Source of the DNA: Chloroflexota bacterium
GTDB taxonomy: Bacteria; Chloroflexota; UBA6077
Assembly: GCA_021845945.1 (NCBI GenBank)
Contig: JAJZRD010000046.1
Location: forward strand, 1 to 18,735
Direction: 5' to 3'
Length of the DNA stretch: 18,735 nucleotides
A program made the position numbers and the translations under genes. A model generated the notes under the pieces. The model saw only the letters and a list, made by a program, of their open reading frames with translations, was not told the origin of the DNA and did not search any database. Below, piece by piece: positions 6,333 to 13,939 of this stretch. The first letter of the stretch is position 1. Each line of letters opens with the position of its first letter.

Positions 6333-7760
6333 CTACCCTATCTTGAGTCGCCCCTCAGGACACCTATGGCGGACGTGCTGCTCCCGCTGGGCCAGCGCGA
6401 GGGCCATCGTCAAGGGACCTACCCGCCCCACGTACATCGTGGCCGTTATCAGCAGTTTCCCCGGGAGGGAGAGATCCGGGGTTATCCCCGTGGACAGCCC
6501 CACCGTGCCGAAGGCAGAGGTGGTCTCGAACAGCAGTTGCAGGGCGCTGAAGGGCTCCGTGATGGCCAACAACAGGGTCACGACAAATACCAGTCCCAGG
6601 GCCAGCAGCGCCACCGTAAGGGCCCGATAGACGTGATCCTGAGGAAGTTCCCTGCCGAAGGCCGTTGCCACCGTTCTCCCTCGGATGGAGGAGATAACCG
6701 CGGCAGTGAGCACGGCGAAGGTATTCACCTTGATGCCGCCGCCGGTGGAGCCCGAGGCGGCGCCGATGTACATGAGGGCGATGGTAAACAGCAGCGCCTC
6801 CGGGGTCATCTTTCCCACCTCCACGCTGTTGTAGCCTGCGGTTCTCGGCGTGACGGAGGCGAAGAAGGCGTTCATCAGCTTGGCCGGTAGGCCCATGGCA
6901 CCCAGGGTGTCGGGGTTGCTGTACTCCATTGCCAGCAGACCCAGGGTGCCGAAGAGGAGCAGCGCACCCGTGGTCACCAGCACCATCTTCGTGTCCAGCA
7001 AGATGGAGCGGAACTTCCTCACCCCGACCGAATCGATGATGGCGGTGAAGCTGAGTCCCCCCAGGATGATGGTGAAGGCGATGTCCAGCACCACCACCGG
7101 ATCCTGATTGTAGACGGTCAGGGAGCGGAAGTCCCCGATGATGTCGAAGCCCGCGTTGTTGAAGGCCGAGACGGCGTGGAAGACCCCCATCCAGAGGGCC
7201 CAGTCCGGCCTGAACTCTGGAAGGAAACGGAGGAAGAGGATCAAGGCACTGATCCCCTCGATGATCGCGGTGACCATCAGCACCCGGCGGGTGAGCCTGA
7301 GGATCCCCCCCAGGGTAGTCACCCCATGAGCTTCCCTCAGCCAGATCCTCTCCCTGAGACTGAAGCGACGGCCAATCAGCAGCAACAGCAGGGTGGAGCT
7401 GGTCATGAAGCCCAGGCCACCTACCTGGATCAGGAGCAGGATGATCGCCTGCCCGAAGGGTGTCCAGTAGCTCTTTGTGTCCACCACCACCAGGCCGGTG
7501 ACGCAGACGGCGGAGGTGGCGGTGAAGAGGGCGGTGATGTAGGGGGTAACGATGCCCTCCCGGTTGGCGATGGGCAGGGTGAGCAGCAGTGAGCCCGCCA
7601 GGATAGTAGCAGCAAAGCCCAACGCCAGCAGCACGGGTGCCCGAGCTGGAGGGCGAGGAGTGTGGTTGCGCGGGAGCGAGATCTTCTCGGGTCTGGTTAT
7701 GGGAACCCTGACAACCTGCTCCCAGGGATGACGGACCGGCCTGCTGGGTGGGGGGGGCAT
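6333..7760 (-). CDS. ktrB: KtrB/TrkH-type potassium uptake channel subunit
   Basis: A 475-residue membrane protein of the SKT superfamily. All four pore loops are recognisable: ATSAVCVTGL, HAVSAFNNAGFD, SVTPRTAGYNS and TSAFGTVGLSTG, each with the filter glycine. ASGSTGGGIKVNTFAVL lies in the gating region. About 35-40 polar, proline-rich residues precede the first transmembrane helix (VLLALGFAATILAGSLLL). It transports K+ (with Na+ in some relatives) and is gated by KtrA encoded directly downstream. ATG 7760 is preferred to the TTG three bases earlier because AAAGGA lies at normal distance. No good sigma70 promoter is visible; only a weak TAGTAT (7790-7785) was found. It is one of two apparently intact potassium importers in the window. 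Confidence 0.93.
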   Translation of the reverse strand: MPPPPSRPVRHPWEQVVRVPITRPEKISLPRNHTPRPPARAPVLLALGFAATILAGSLLLTLPIANREGIVTPYITALFTATSAVCVTGLVVVDTKSYWTPFGQAIILLLIQVGGLGFMTSSTLLLLLIGRRFSLRERIWLREAHGVTTLGGILRLTRRVLMVTAIIEGISALILFLRFLPEFRPDWALWMGVFHAVSAFNNAGFDIIGDFRSLTVYNQDPVVVLDIAFTIILGGLSFTAIIDSVGVRKFRSILLDTKMVLVTTGALLLFGTLGLLAMEYSNPDTLGAMGLPAKLMNAFFASVTPRTAGYNSVEVGKMTPEALLFTIALMYIGAASGSTGGGIKVNTFAVLTAAVISSIRGRTVATAFGRELPQDHVYRALTVALLALGLVFVVTLLLAITEPFSALQLLFETTSAFGTVGLSTGITPDLSLPGKLLITATMYVGRVGPLTMALALAQREQHVRHRCPEGRLKIG

Positions 7761-7819
7761 CAAGTCCTTTTCTCGGCGCCAAAGATACTAATGGTCTATG
7801 ACAGGCGGGACGGTGGAAC

Positions 7820-7888
7820 TGTCACCCTGAGCGAAGCGAAGGGTCTCTCCGGTGACGTGGAGATGCTTCGCTGCCGCTCAGCATGACA
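7820..7888. repeat. REP-like imperfect palindrome of the CCCTGAGCGAAGCGAAGGG type
   Basis: GTCACCCTGAGCGAAGCGAAG at 7821-7841 pairs imperfectly with TTCGCTGCCGCTCAGCATGAC around 7867-7887, leaving a central stem-loop. This wording is a widespread intergenic repeat in many bacterial genomes. It sits upstream of ktrB and downstream of the kdpD-like gene. Confidence 0.6.
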
Positions 7889-7961
7889 CCTTCGAGTCGG
7901 CCGTCACACGGCACTAGACCACACGTCGTGGTGTAGAGCGCGATGGCACATATTAATCCGC

Positions 7962-7995
7962 CGCCGGCTTTCCCGCAACGGGAAATGATCCGGCG
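7962..7995 (-). terminator. Stem-loop after the KdpD-like gene, probable terminator
   Basis: TTTCCCG (7969-7975) and CGGGAAA (7979-7985) form a perfect 7-bp stem with a CAA loop; CGCCGG (7962-7967) and CCGGCG (7990-7995) extend it below an internal loop. On the minus strand it starts six bases beyond the stop of the KdpD-like gene and is followed by an AT-rich TTAATAT, without a long U run. It would separate that gene from ktrBA. Confidence 0.45.
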
Positions 7996-8000
7996 AATGG

Positions 8001-9170
8001 CTACCTCTGCTCGCCGGCCGCGACCACGTGCACATCTATGTCAGGCGCCAGGCGGAGCAGCTTGCTCACCGTGGATCCGCCGAGCATCTCCTGGAAGCGC
8101 CCTCCCCTGGAGTGGCCGATGAAGAGGTTGGCCACGTTCTCCTCATGGGCGATCCGCGCCAGCTCCTTCGCCGCGTCCGAACCGCTCGCTCGCACGACCT
8201 TTGCGCCTAGATCCTCGGCAAGTCGGAGGTTCTCCTCCAGTTGGCGCTTCTCCTCGGGGGAGGCATGGGCCCAGTCCGGAGTCTCCACGAAGACGGCCAG
8301 CAGCTCCGACTGGAGTCGGTTGGCCATCAGCCATCCACGCCTTATCAGGTGCTGCGCGTTGGGCTCCGCGGACACGCCCACCATCACCTTCTCCCCTGCG
8401 GGCCACACGGTCCGGATCTCGTGCTCGCGCATGTATTCGGCCAGATCCTCTTCGACGGCGGTGGACACCTTGCGCAGCGCCAACTCCCGCAGCGCGTTGA
8501 GGTTGCCCTCGCGGAAGAACTGCTGCAGGGCCTGCTCCGCCCTTTCCCTCGGATAAACATTGCCATGTTTGATGCGCTGCCGAAGGGCGGTGGGCGACAT
8601 GTCCACCAACTCCAGCTCGTCGGCCTGGTCGACCACCGAGTCCGGGATCCGCTCGCGGACCGGTGCGCCGGTGATCCTCTCGACGATGTCCGCCAGGCTC
8701 TCCAGGTGCTGGACGTTCATGGTGCTGATGACGGTGACCCCGTGGTCCAGCAGCTCCCTGACGTCTTCCCACCGCTTATTGTGCTTCGATCCAGGGGCGT
8801 TGGTGTGAGCCAGCTCGTCGACCAGGGCCACGGCAGGATGGCGACGGATCACCGCCTCCGTGTCCATCTCCTCCAGAGTCACGCCCTTGTACTCGACCCG
8901 CTTCCGAGGAATGACCTCCAGGTCGCCGATGGCCTCTATAGTCTGAGGACGGCCGTAGGTTTCCACGAAGCCGACAACCACGTCGGTTCCACGCTCCTTT
9001 CGCCGCCGCCCCTCCATGAGCATGGCATAGGTCTTACCCACCCCCGGGGCCATGCCCAGGAGGATGCGCAGCCGGCCGCGTGCCCCTGCCCCGGCCTCTC
9101 GCCGCACCCGCTCCAGCATCTCCTCGGGGGTCGGTCGCCCCTCTTCCTTTCGCCTTCGTTGCTCGCCCAT
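8001..9170 (-). CDS. kdpD: Stand-alone KdpD sensor domain with Usp domain (no kinase)
   Basis: A 389-residue protein equal to the N-terminal half of KdpD. Residues ~10-230 are the KdpD sensor domain, with Walker A GMAPGVGKT (39-47) and Walker B-like VALVDELAHTNAPG. Residues ~245-365 are a universal-stress-protein domain (VMVGVSAEPNAQHLIRRGW), the part that binds c-di-AMP in some relatives. The four-helix membrane domain and histidine kinase are absent. Stand-alone proteins of this type occur in several phyla after kdpC, and here it does follow a KdpC tail. ATG 9170 is chosen; GGGAGG lies only one base upstream, too close, while GTG 9179 would begin inside a 38-base palindrome. The real start or its signal may therefore have been altered. 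It may now act without its Kdp partners. Confidence 0.85.
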   Translation of the reverse strand: MGEQRRRKEEGRPTPEEMLERVRREAGAGARGRLRILLGMAPGVGKTYAMLMEGRRRKERGTDVVVGFVETYGRPQTIEAIGDLEVIPRKRVEYKGVTLEEMDTEAVIRRHPAVALVDELAHTNAPGSKHNKRWEDVRELLDHGVTVISTMNVQHLESLADIVERITGAPVRERIPDSVVDQADELELVDMSPTALRQRIKHGNVYPRERAEQALQQFFREGNLNALRELALRKVSTAVEEDLAEYMREHEIRTVWPAGEKVMVGVSAEPNAQHLIRRGWLMANRLQSELLAVFVETPDWAHASPEEKRQLEENLRLAEDLGAKVVRASGSDAAKELARIAHEENVANLFIGHSRGGRFQEMLGGSTVSKLLRLAPDIDVHVVAAGEQR

Positions 9171-9176
9171 GCCTCC

Positions 9177-9214
9177 CACGGGTAGAGACGCGACATGTCG
9201 CGTCTCTACCCGTG
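9177..9214. repeat. Perfect 38-base palindrome at the kdpC/kdpD junction
   Basis: The sequence is its own reverse complement, centred at 9195/9196 on CATG, with arms reading CACGGGTAGAGACGCGACA. This GTAGAGACGCG-type palindrome belongs to a kind of short interspersed repeat known in several phyla. It lies between the KdpC stop (9222) and the KdpD-like ATG (9170), and may have displaced that gene's original ribosome binding site. Confidence 0.85.
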
Positions 9215-9221
9215 AATGCCG

Positions 9222-9344
9222 CTATCGGCCGGTCTTGTCCAGCGCCATGTTCAGCTCCAACACGTTCACCCTCGGCTCACCCAGGATCCAGAAAACGCGG
9301 CCCTGGGTGTACCGGTCCACCAGGGAGCGCACCTCGGACTCGGA
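9222..9344 (-). pseudogene. kdpC: KdpC C-terminal remnant (40 residues)
   Basis: In a frame with no start of its own, the minus strand reads [20 protein letters not shown] followed by [16 protein letters not shown] and a TAG at 9224-9222. This is the conserved C terminus of KdpC, the small subunit of the KdpFABC potassium-pumping ATPase. About 150 N-terminal residues of KdpC, and all of KdpA, KdpB and KdpF, are missing. Immediately upstream the homology switches, in another frame, to a response-regulator receiver domain, with the junction at about 9341-9347. The order kdpC then kdpD on the same strand matches the normal kdp operon, so this is the end of a deleted operon rather than a random fragment. 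Confidence 0.8.
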
Positions 9345-9592
9345 ATCTCGATCCCTCGACCGCGGAGTTCCCTCAACACGTCCCAACCGCTCCGGTCGGG
9401 CAGGTTGATGTCGAGAAGCAGGAGGTCGGGGCTGGACTCCAGGGCGGTCTCTATGGCCTCCGAGGCGGTAGCTGCCTCGAGGACAAGGTGACCACGACTG
9501 GACAGGTTCCGTTCGATCACCTGCCTGAAGGGGGCCTCGTCATCCTGTCTTTGGGCTTCAACTGTCTGCCATCCGCCATCCACGTCGCTCAA
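9341..9592 (-). pseudogene. Response-regulator receiver domain fragment fused to the KdpC remnant
   Basis: The minus frame reads [18 protein letters not shown], then [20 protein letters not shown] with the phosphoacceptor Asp in LLLLD, then [12 protein letters not shown], where similarity stops at ~9341. It therefore covers about two thirds of a receiver domain. The first strand, normally ILVVDDE, reads VEAQRQDDE, so the N terminus is also damaged. Only a weak TTG start exists at 9592. The frame continues to a stop at 9266 with a tail that is KdpC DNA read out of frame. It lacks the last third of the receiver and any output domain, so it is almost certainly non-functional. It is distinct from the receiver fragment at 9869-9988, because the two cover overlapping parts of the fold. 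Confidence 0.7.
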
Positions 9593-9868
9593 GTCCGGCT
9601 TTGGCTGCCCTTACTCCAGCCAACCCTATCCGGTCCGACGGAGACAGCATATCCGGGGTATGCTCAGAGGCGTGTCAGGGCTCGACACCTTCTGCTCAAG
9701 AAATGCTCAAGATCACGGCGGGGGTTCTCGCGCTTGGGGGGGTTAGAGCCTGGATGTGGCCCGTCGAGGGAGTTCAGAAGTATGACGGCAGGTCATCGCG
9801 GCATTCATGCAGGGCCGCTCTGGTGGGGGTTGGGGTGTCCCAAGTCACAATTGCATCTGTCGAAGTGC
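9593..9868 (-). other. Decayed gap with tandem TGCTCAAG boxes, possible old kdp control region
   Basis: No gene is seen here. TGCTCAAG occurs at 9693-9700 and again at 9704-9711, an 11-base step, the spacing typical of tandem half-sites for OmpR/KdpE-family regulators. A CTGACA (-35-like, 9678-9673 minus) and an AGCATA/TATGCT hairpin (9646-9664) follow toward the receiver fragment. It may once have been the regulated promoter of the lost operon. Confidence 0.3.
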
Positions 9869-9988
9869 TCAGCCGCTGTCGGCCGTCTCCACCTGGAATC
9901 CGTGGCGGGCCAGATTGGTCCGCAGCGCCAGCAGGATCTCCGGCTCATCGTCCACCACGAGAATGCGAGCTCCCGAATGTCGGCTCAT
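9869..9988 (-). pseudogene. Truncated KdpE-like response regulator (39 residues)
   Basis: The start ATG (9988-9986) overlaps the stop of the kinase gene as ATGA, the usual coupling for kdpD-kdpE. It encodes RILVVDDEPEILLALRTNLA, then RHGFQVETADSG, and stops at TGA 9871-9869. This is beta1, the acidic pair and alpha1 of an OmpR-family receiver, well matched to KdpE. The phosphoacceptor Asp and the whole DNA-binding domain are missing, and no frame downstream restores the similarity. The lesion therefore leaves the upstream kinase without its adjacent partner. Confidence 0.75.
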
Positions 9989-11196
9989 GCTGTCTGCTCC
10001 TGCTGAGCCATCGCCGTTCGGTTGTGGGGCGACAGGGGCAACGTGAAGATGAACTTCGCCCCGCCATCACGACGGTTTTCCGCCCATATCCTGCCACCAT
10101 GAGCTTCCACCAGCCCCCTGGCAACCGCCAGGCCGAGGCCGGTGCTTTTGGGCCGGGGCTCCTCGCCTTCCAGCCGCCTGTAGGGCTTGAACAGGAGCGG
10201 CATGGCTTCCACCGGAATGCCGGGGCCGCAGTCTGCCACCTCGATCCAGATCTCCTCTCCATGGCGCTGGGCGGAGATCTGGATCTCGGTCCCGGGGGGC
10301 GAGTACTTCACCGCATTCTCCACGAGATTGGAGAGAACCTGATCGATCTCCACGTAGTCCAGGGGCACCGGCGGCAATTCCTTCTGGATCCGGGACAGGT
10401 CCAGCAGGTTGCCGACTATCCGGTTCAGCCGCCCGCTCTCCCTCTCGATGGCGGCGGCAAACTGGTCCCTCTCCTCTTCCGTCCACGGCACGTCTTTCTG
10501 CAGCAGGCTGCCGGCCGAGGCCATTATCGAGGCCAGGGGCGTCCGGAGATCGTGGGACACGGCGTTAAGCAAGGCAGCTCTCAGCTCGTCGGTGCGCCTC
10601 AGAGCCTCGGCCTCGGTAGCCTCGCGACGGAGGCGTCGCCGCTCGATGGCGAGCCCCAACTGCGCGGCGACCGCCGACAGCAACCGATCGTCGGCCGACT
10701 CGAACTCCGGCGCATCGAGTGGATGGGCCAGGAGGATAGTGCCTGCACGCTGACCCTGGGATTTCACGGGCACCACGTGCACGTCCCCATGCCCGGCCCG
10801 GCGTGCCGCCCCCGGAATGTGCGGTGGCACCACTCGCACCCATCGTCCAGGTGCGGCCCGACGTTCTCGAGATGGAGCCTCACCTTCGCTGAGAAGCTCG
10901 GTCGGCATGCTGGACATGGTGCGGACAGCCTCGGCGTCGCCCACCACTATGCGCACGGTGGTATCGCCGTCGTCGATGACCTCTATGGCCACCGCCAGTA
11001 GGTCGAGTTCCCGCCGCAGTCGCTCCGCCACTGCGTTGAGCGCGCCCTTCAAGTCTGGATCGCCCACCAGACGGACCACGTCGTAGAGGACCACAGCTTC
11101 TCGCTCCCGCCGTTCGGCCTGGCGTGCCCGGCGGCGCTGCCCGGCCGCTAGCTGACCGGTAATGAGGGCGGTCAGCAGGAAAAGCACGAGCGCCAC
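9985..11196 (-). CDS. KdpD-type sensor histidine kinase, C-terminal half only
   Basis: A 403-residue kinase. Residues 1-18 are a single hydrophobic helix that matches the last helix of the KdpD membrane domain (DUF4118); the other three helices are absent and a stop codon lies in frame just upstream. Residues ~35-185 form a GAF domain. The HisKA domain has LLNAVSHDLRTPLASI with phospho-accepting His215. The ATPase domain has the N box LVENAVKYSPPG, G1 VADCGPGIP and G2 GLGLAVARGLVEAHGG. GTG 11196 is the first usable start; codons back to the stop still resemble KdpD (FTIYNPAEWVALV), which hints that the gene was once longer. Its response-regulator partner is truncated 40 codons in. It would phosphorylate KdpE-like regulators if one exists elsewhere. 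Confidence 0.82.
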   Translation of the reverse strand: MALVLFLLTALITGQLAAGQRRRARQAERREREAVVLYDVVRLVGDPDLKGALNAVAERLRRELDLLAVAIEVIDDGDTTVRIVVGDAEAVRTMSSMPTELLSEGEAPSRERRAAPGRWVRVVPPHIPGAARRAGHGDVHVVPVKSQGQRAGTILLAHPLDAPEFESADDRLLSAVAAQLGLAIERRRLRREATEAEALRRTDELRAALLNAVSHDLRTPLASIMASAGSLLQKDVPWTEEERDQFAAAIERESGRLNRIVGNLLDLSRIQKELPPVPLDYVEIDQVLSNLVENAVKYSPPGTEIQISAQRHGEEIWIEVADCGPGIPVEAMPLLFKPYRRLEGEEPRPKSTGLGLAVARGLVEAHGGRIWAENRRDGGAKFIFTLPLSPHNRTAMAQQEQTA

Positions 11197-11401
11197 CCAT
11201 TCTGCCGGGTTGTAGATGGTGAAACAGTTCTTCCATGCCCTTCTTTGCCCTCCATCTTACCACTCGGAAGGACATATGGCCGTCTGGGTCCCCGGAGCAG
11301 TGGACAGCGATCGCCCTTGCGGCTGCTGCTCCGCCGGCACCTGGGTTGGCACGCTATGCTGTTGTACAGAGATTGCTATGTCTTCCGCAGGAGGACGAAA
11401 C
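11197..11401 (+). promoter_or_regulatory. Divergent control region between the KdpD-type kinase and kimA
   Basis: A 205-base gap separates divergent genes. On the plus strand TTGGCA (11346-11351) is a fair -35 but is followed 17 bases later only by the weak GAGATT; no strong -10 is present. AGGAGG at 11389-11394 is the ribosome binding site of kimA. I looked for the ydaO-type c-di-AMP riboswitch that precedes kimA in Firmicutes and did not see its conserved elements. Confidence 0.3.
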
Positions 11402-13444
11402 GTGAGCGCGGAGCAGACCCCGGAAAACCGATCGGAGGAGCAGCAGGAAAGGCCTGAGACCCCCTTCCACCCGGATCTGGCGTGGCGAGAGGAGATCACC
11501 GGCACCAGGCCTGGCGATCGGGTGGTCCGGATCGGCCGCCACCGATACTTCCGCGGGGTCGCACCCGGCACCCTGGTGACGAGGCCCGGGGTGATGGAGC
11601 CCCAGGGCGGTCCGGCGCGGGTCTGGTGGCGGCTGAGGCGCTTCCTGATCGGCGAGCCGATCGCCACCATCCAGGAGGCCGAGGAGCGGCTGGACAAGAA
11701 AAGGGCCCTCGCCGTGCTCTCCTCCGATGCCCTCTCCTCGGTGGCATACGGCACCGAGGCCGCCATGCGGATCCTGATCCTGGCCGGTGTGGCGGCCCTT
11801 GCCCTCACGCTGCCCATCTCGTTGGTGATCGCCCTTCTCTTGATCGTGGTGGCCGCCAGCTACGAGCAGATTATCGGGGCGTACCCGGGCGGCGGTGGTG
11901 CCTACGTCGTTGCCCTTGACAATCTGGGCGTTACCCCAGGCCTCACCGCGGCGGCGGCGCTGATAGTGGACTACATCCTCACGGTGACGGTATCCGTGGC
12001 GGCCGGTATCGCCGCCCTGGTTTCCGCTTTTCCGGCGCTGGCCCCCTGGCAGGTGGAATTCTCCGTCGGTGCCGTGGTGCTGATCACTCTGCTCAACCTG
12101 AGGGGAGTGCGGGAGTCTGGAACGGCCTTCGCCGCACCCACCTACGTCTTCGTATTCTCCATCTTTGGGGTAATCGGGGTTGGCATCTTCAGGCTCTTCA
12201 CGGGCGGCATTGACTACACGCCCAGCGCCGCCGGCCCTCTGGCCGGAACAGAGCAGCTGAGCCTCTTCCTGATCCTGTCGGCTTTCGCCAAGGGCTGTAG
12301 CGCTATGACGGGGACCGAGGCTATCTCCAACGTGGTCCCGGTCTTCAAGCCCCCGGAGGTCAGGAACGCCAGAATCACCCTCGGGCTGATGGCTGGTATC
12401 CTGGCCGTGATGTTCGTGGGGATCTCCTTCCTGGTTACCCGCATAGGGATCATCCCCGATCCTACCGAGACCCAAACGGTGCTGAGCCAGTTGACCGCGG
12501 CGGTCGTGGGCCGCGGCTGGTACTACTACCTGGTGCAGTTCGCTACCCTCCTGATCCTCGTGCTGGCAGCCAACACCAGCTTCATCAGCTTCCCCCGGCT
12601 CCTGTACGTCCTGGCGAGGGATCGCTACGTTCCTCGCTGGTTCGGGCTTCGCGGAGATCGCCTGGTCTTCTCCGTCGGGATCACCGTGCTGGCCATCTTC
12701 TCTGTCCTGCTGCTGCTGATCTTCAGCAGCAGCGTGGACAGGCTACTGAACCTCTACGCCCTCGGGGTGTTCACCAGCTTCACCCTCAGCCAGTCGGGGA
12801 TGGTGGTCCACTGGCTCCGTTTGAGGGAGAGCGGCTGGCGGTGGAAGGTAGCCGTCAACGGCATTGGAGCCGTGGCGACGGCGGCGGTAACCGTGGTGAT
12901 AGCCGTGACCAAGTTCCTGGAGGGGGCCTGGATAGTGATCCTCATCGTCCCCATCTTCATCGTCTTCTTCCTGTTGGTCCACGGCCACTACGTGTACGTC
13001 GCCCAACAGCTGTACTCCACCCGGCCGGTGACGCCGAAGGGACAGGCTCCGATGGTGTTGGTGCCGGTGTCCAGCCTGAGTCGAGTGGCGCGGGGGGCAC
13101 TCGCCTTTGCCGAGGACGTGAGCAAGCGGGTGGTGGCGGTGCACGTGGCGGCGGATATGGCCGAGGCCGAGGATCTGCGGCGGGAGTGGACCGAGGTGGC
13201 GGGGGACTTGCCCCTGGTCATCATCGAGTCTCCCTACCGTCTGTTGCTGCCGCCGCTGCTTGCCTACGTGGATGCCCTGAGGGAGACTCACCCCGACGAC
13301 ACCCTGGTGGTGGTGCTGCCGGAGTTCGTCCCCAGGTTCTGGTGGGATAACCTGCTCCACAACCAGACGGCGTTGCGCCTCAAGGCGGCGCTGCTCTACC
13401 GGCCGGGGGTGGTGGTGGCCAGCTACCCCTATCAGTTGGGGTAG
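11402..13444 (+). CDS. kimA: KimA-family (APC superfamily) high-affinity potassium importer
   Basis: A 680-residue membrane protein. RRFLIGEPI and then RALAVLSSDALSSVAYGTEA (residues ~102-120) are the KimA/YdaO opening signature; YPGGGGAYVVALDNLG, VDYILTVTVSVAAGIAALVS, FAKGCSAMTGTEAISNVVP and VLAANTSFISFPRLLYVLARD follow in the order seen in B. subtilis KimA, with about twelve helices. Homologues co-transport K+ and H+ and are inhibited by c-di-AMP through a C-terminal cytoplasmic domain; here ~130 residues after the last helix have a similar alpha/beta domain (APMVLVPVSSLSRVARGAL). An extra, charged ~77-residue N-terminal extension precedes the family start. GTG 11402 is chosen because AGGAGG lies exactly seven bases upstream; the frame is open to 11216 but lacks domain similarity there. 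It is divergent from the KdpD-type kinase. Confidence 0.87.
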   Translation: MSAEQTPENRSEEQQERPETPFHPDLAWREEITGTRPGDRVVRIGRHRYFRGVAPGTLVTRPGVMEPQGGPARVWWRLRRFLIGEPIATIQEAEERLDKKRALAVLSSDALSSVAYGTEAAMRILILAGVAALALTLPISLVIALLLIVVAASYEQIIGAYPGGGGAYVVALDNLGVTPGLTAAAALIVDYILTVTVSVAAGIAALVSAFPALAPWQVEFSVGAVVLITLLNLRGVRESGTAFAAPTYVFVFSIFGVIGVGIFRLFTGGIDYTPSAAGPLAGTEQLSLFLILSAFAKGCSAMTGTEAISNVVPVFKPPEVRNARITLGLMAGILAVMFVGISFLVTRIGIIPDPTETQTVLSQLTAAVVGRGWYYYLVQFATLLILVLAANTSFISFPRLLYVLARDRYVPRWFGLRGDRLVFSVGITVLAIFSVLLLLIFSSSVDRLLNLYALGVFTSFTLSQSGMVVHWLRLRESGWRWKVAVNGIGAVATAAVTVVIAVTKFLEGAWIVILIVPIFIVFFLLVHGHYVYVAQQLYSTRPVTPKGQAPMVLVPVSSLSRVARGALAFAEDVSKRVVAVHVAADMAEAEDLRREWTEVAGDLPLVIIESPYRLLLPPLLAYVDALRETHPDDTLVVVLPEFVPRFWWDNLLHNQTALRLKAALLYRPGVVVASYPYQLG

Positions 13445-13493
13445 GGATCCCACGTGTGATGCATTTTGCGCGGCGGCGCAGGGTAAGCACCGG

Positions 13494-13566
13494 CCGGCAG
13501 AAGGGGATGCCGCACCGGGCCGCCCCGGTTCTGCTGGAAGTGCAAGGGCACCCCATGGGGGTGCCC
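13494..13566. terminator. Two stem-loops between convergent kimA and tatA, bidirectional terminator candidate
   Basis: The first hairpin pairs CCGGCAGAA (13494-13502) with TTCTGCTGG (13529-13537) and encloses ACCGGG/CCCGGT (13514-13519 with 13524-13529). The second is GGGCACCCC (13546-13554), loop ATG, GGGGTGCCC (13558-13566), a perfect 9-bp stem of a kind also found as an interspersed repeat. Neither has a U run, so termination is inferred from the position between two converging genes. Confidence 0.45.
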
Positions 13567-13602
13567 CTACAGATGGCCCTATCCGGCCGCTGCACTATCG
13601 GC

Positions 13603-13878
13603 CTAAGAGAGCTTCGCCCCGCACTTCCCGCAGAACTGGTTGCCGGTCGGGCTCTCCGTGCCGCAGGTGGGGCACACGCCCGGCTGAGGTGTCGAAGGCG
13701 GCTCGCTCCCTCCGGACTTCGTCTCAGCATCGGAGTCCGATGAGAAGCCTCGCTTGAACTCGTTGATGCTCTTGCCTAGGGACCCTCCAATCTCCGGAAG
13801 CTTGCCGGGGCCGAAGACGATGAGAACGATCACCAGGATCAAGATTAGGTGGGCAGGCTGCAGTACACCCCCAAACAT
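13603..13878 (-). CDS. tatA: TatA-type twin-arginine translocase subunit with C-terminal zinc ribbon
   Basis: A 91-residue protein. Residues 8-23 ([24 protein letters not shown] region) are the short TatA membrane helix followed by the [23 protein letters not shown] amphipathic helix, the defining TatA/TatE motif. A Ser/Glu/Pro linker leads to CPTC...FCGKC (Cys69, 72, 83, 86), a zinc ribbon of the zinc_ribbon_2 style. Ordinary TatA ends in an unstructured acidic tail, so the ribbon is an addition. TatA multimers form the export pore for folded proteins; tatB and tatC are not here. ATG 13878 is chosen over an upstream TTG because GGAGG lies four bases before it and the membrane helix begins at once. 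The neighbouring molybdoenzyme shows no Tat signal. Confidence 0.88.
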   Translation of the reverse strand: MFGGVLQPAHLILILVIVLIVFGPGKLPEIGGSLGKSINEFKRGFSSDSDAETKSGGSEPPSTPQPGVCPTCGTESPTGNQFCGKCGAKLS

Positions 13879-13939
13879 GGCTCCTCCTGATTGGTCTTGA
13901 GTGGGCAAGAGTTGCTGGTACACGAATCCAGCATCAGCC

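Noticed and set aside
9869..9871. TGA in the KdpE-like fragment read as selenocysteine
   Set aside because: Downstream sequence in that frame does not continue the receiver fold, so recoding would not restore a protein.
11216..11401. Possible c-di-AMP (ydaO) riboswitch upstream of kimA and an upstream ATG extension of kimA
   Set aside because: Conserved riboswitch elements are not visible and the gap is short; the GTG at 11402 has an ideal AGGAGG while the upstream extension has no domain.
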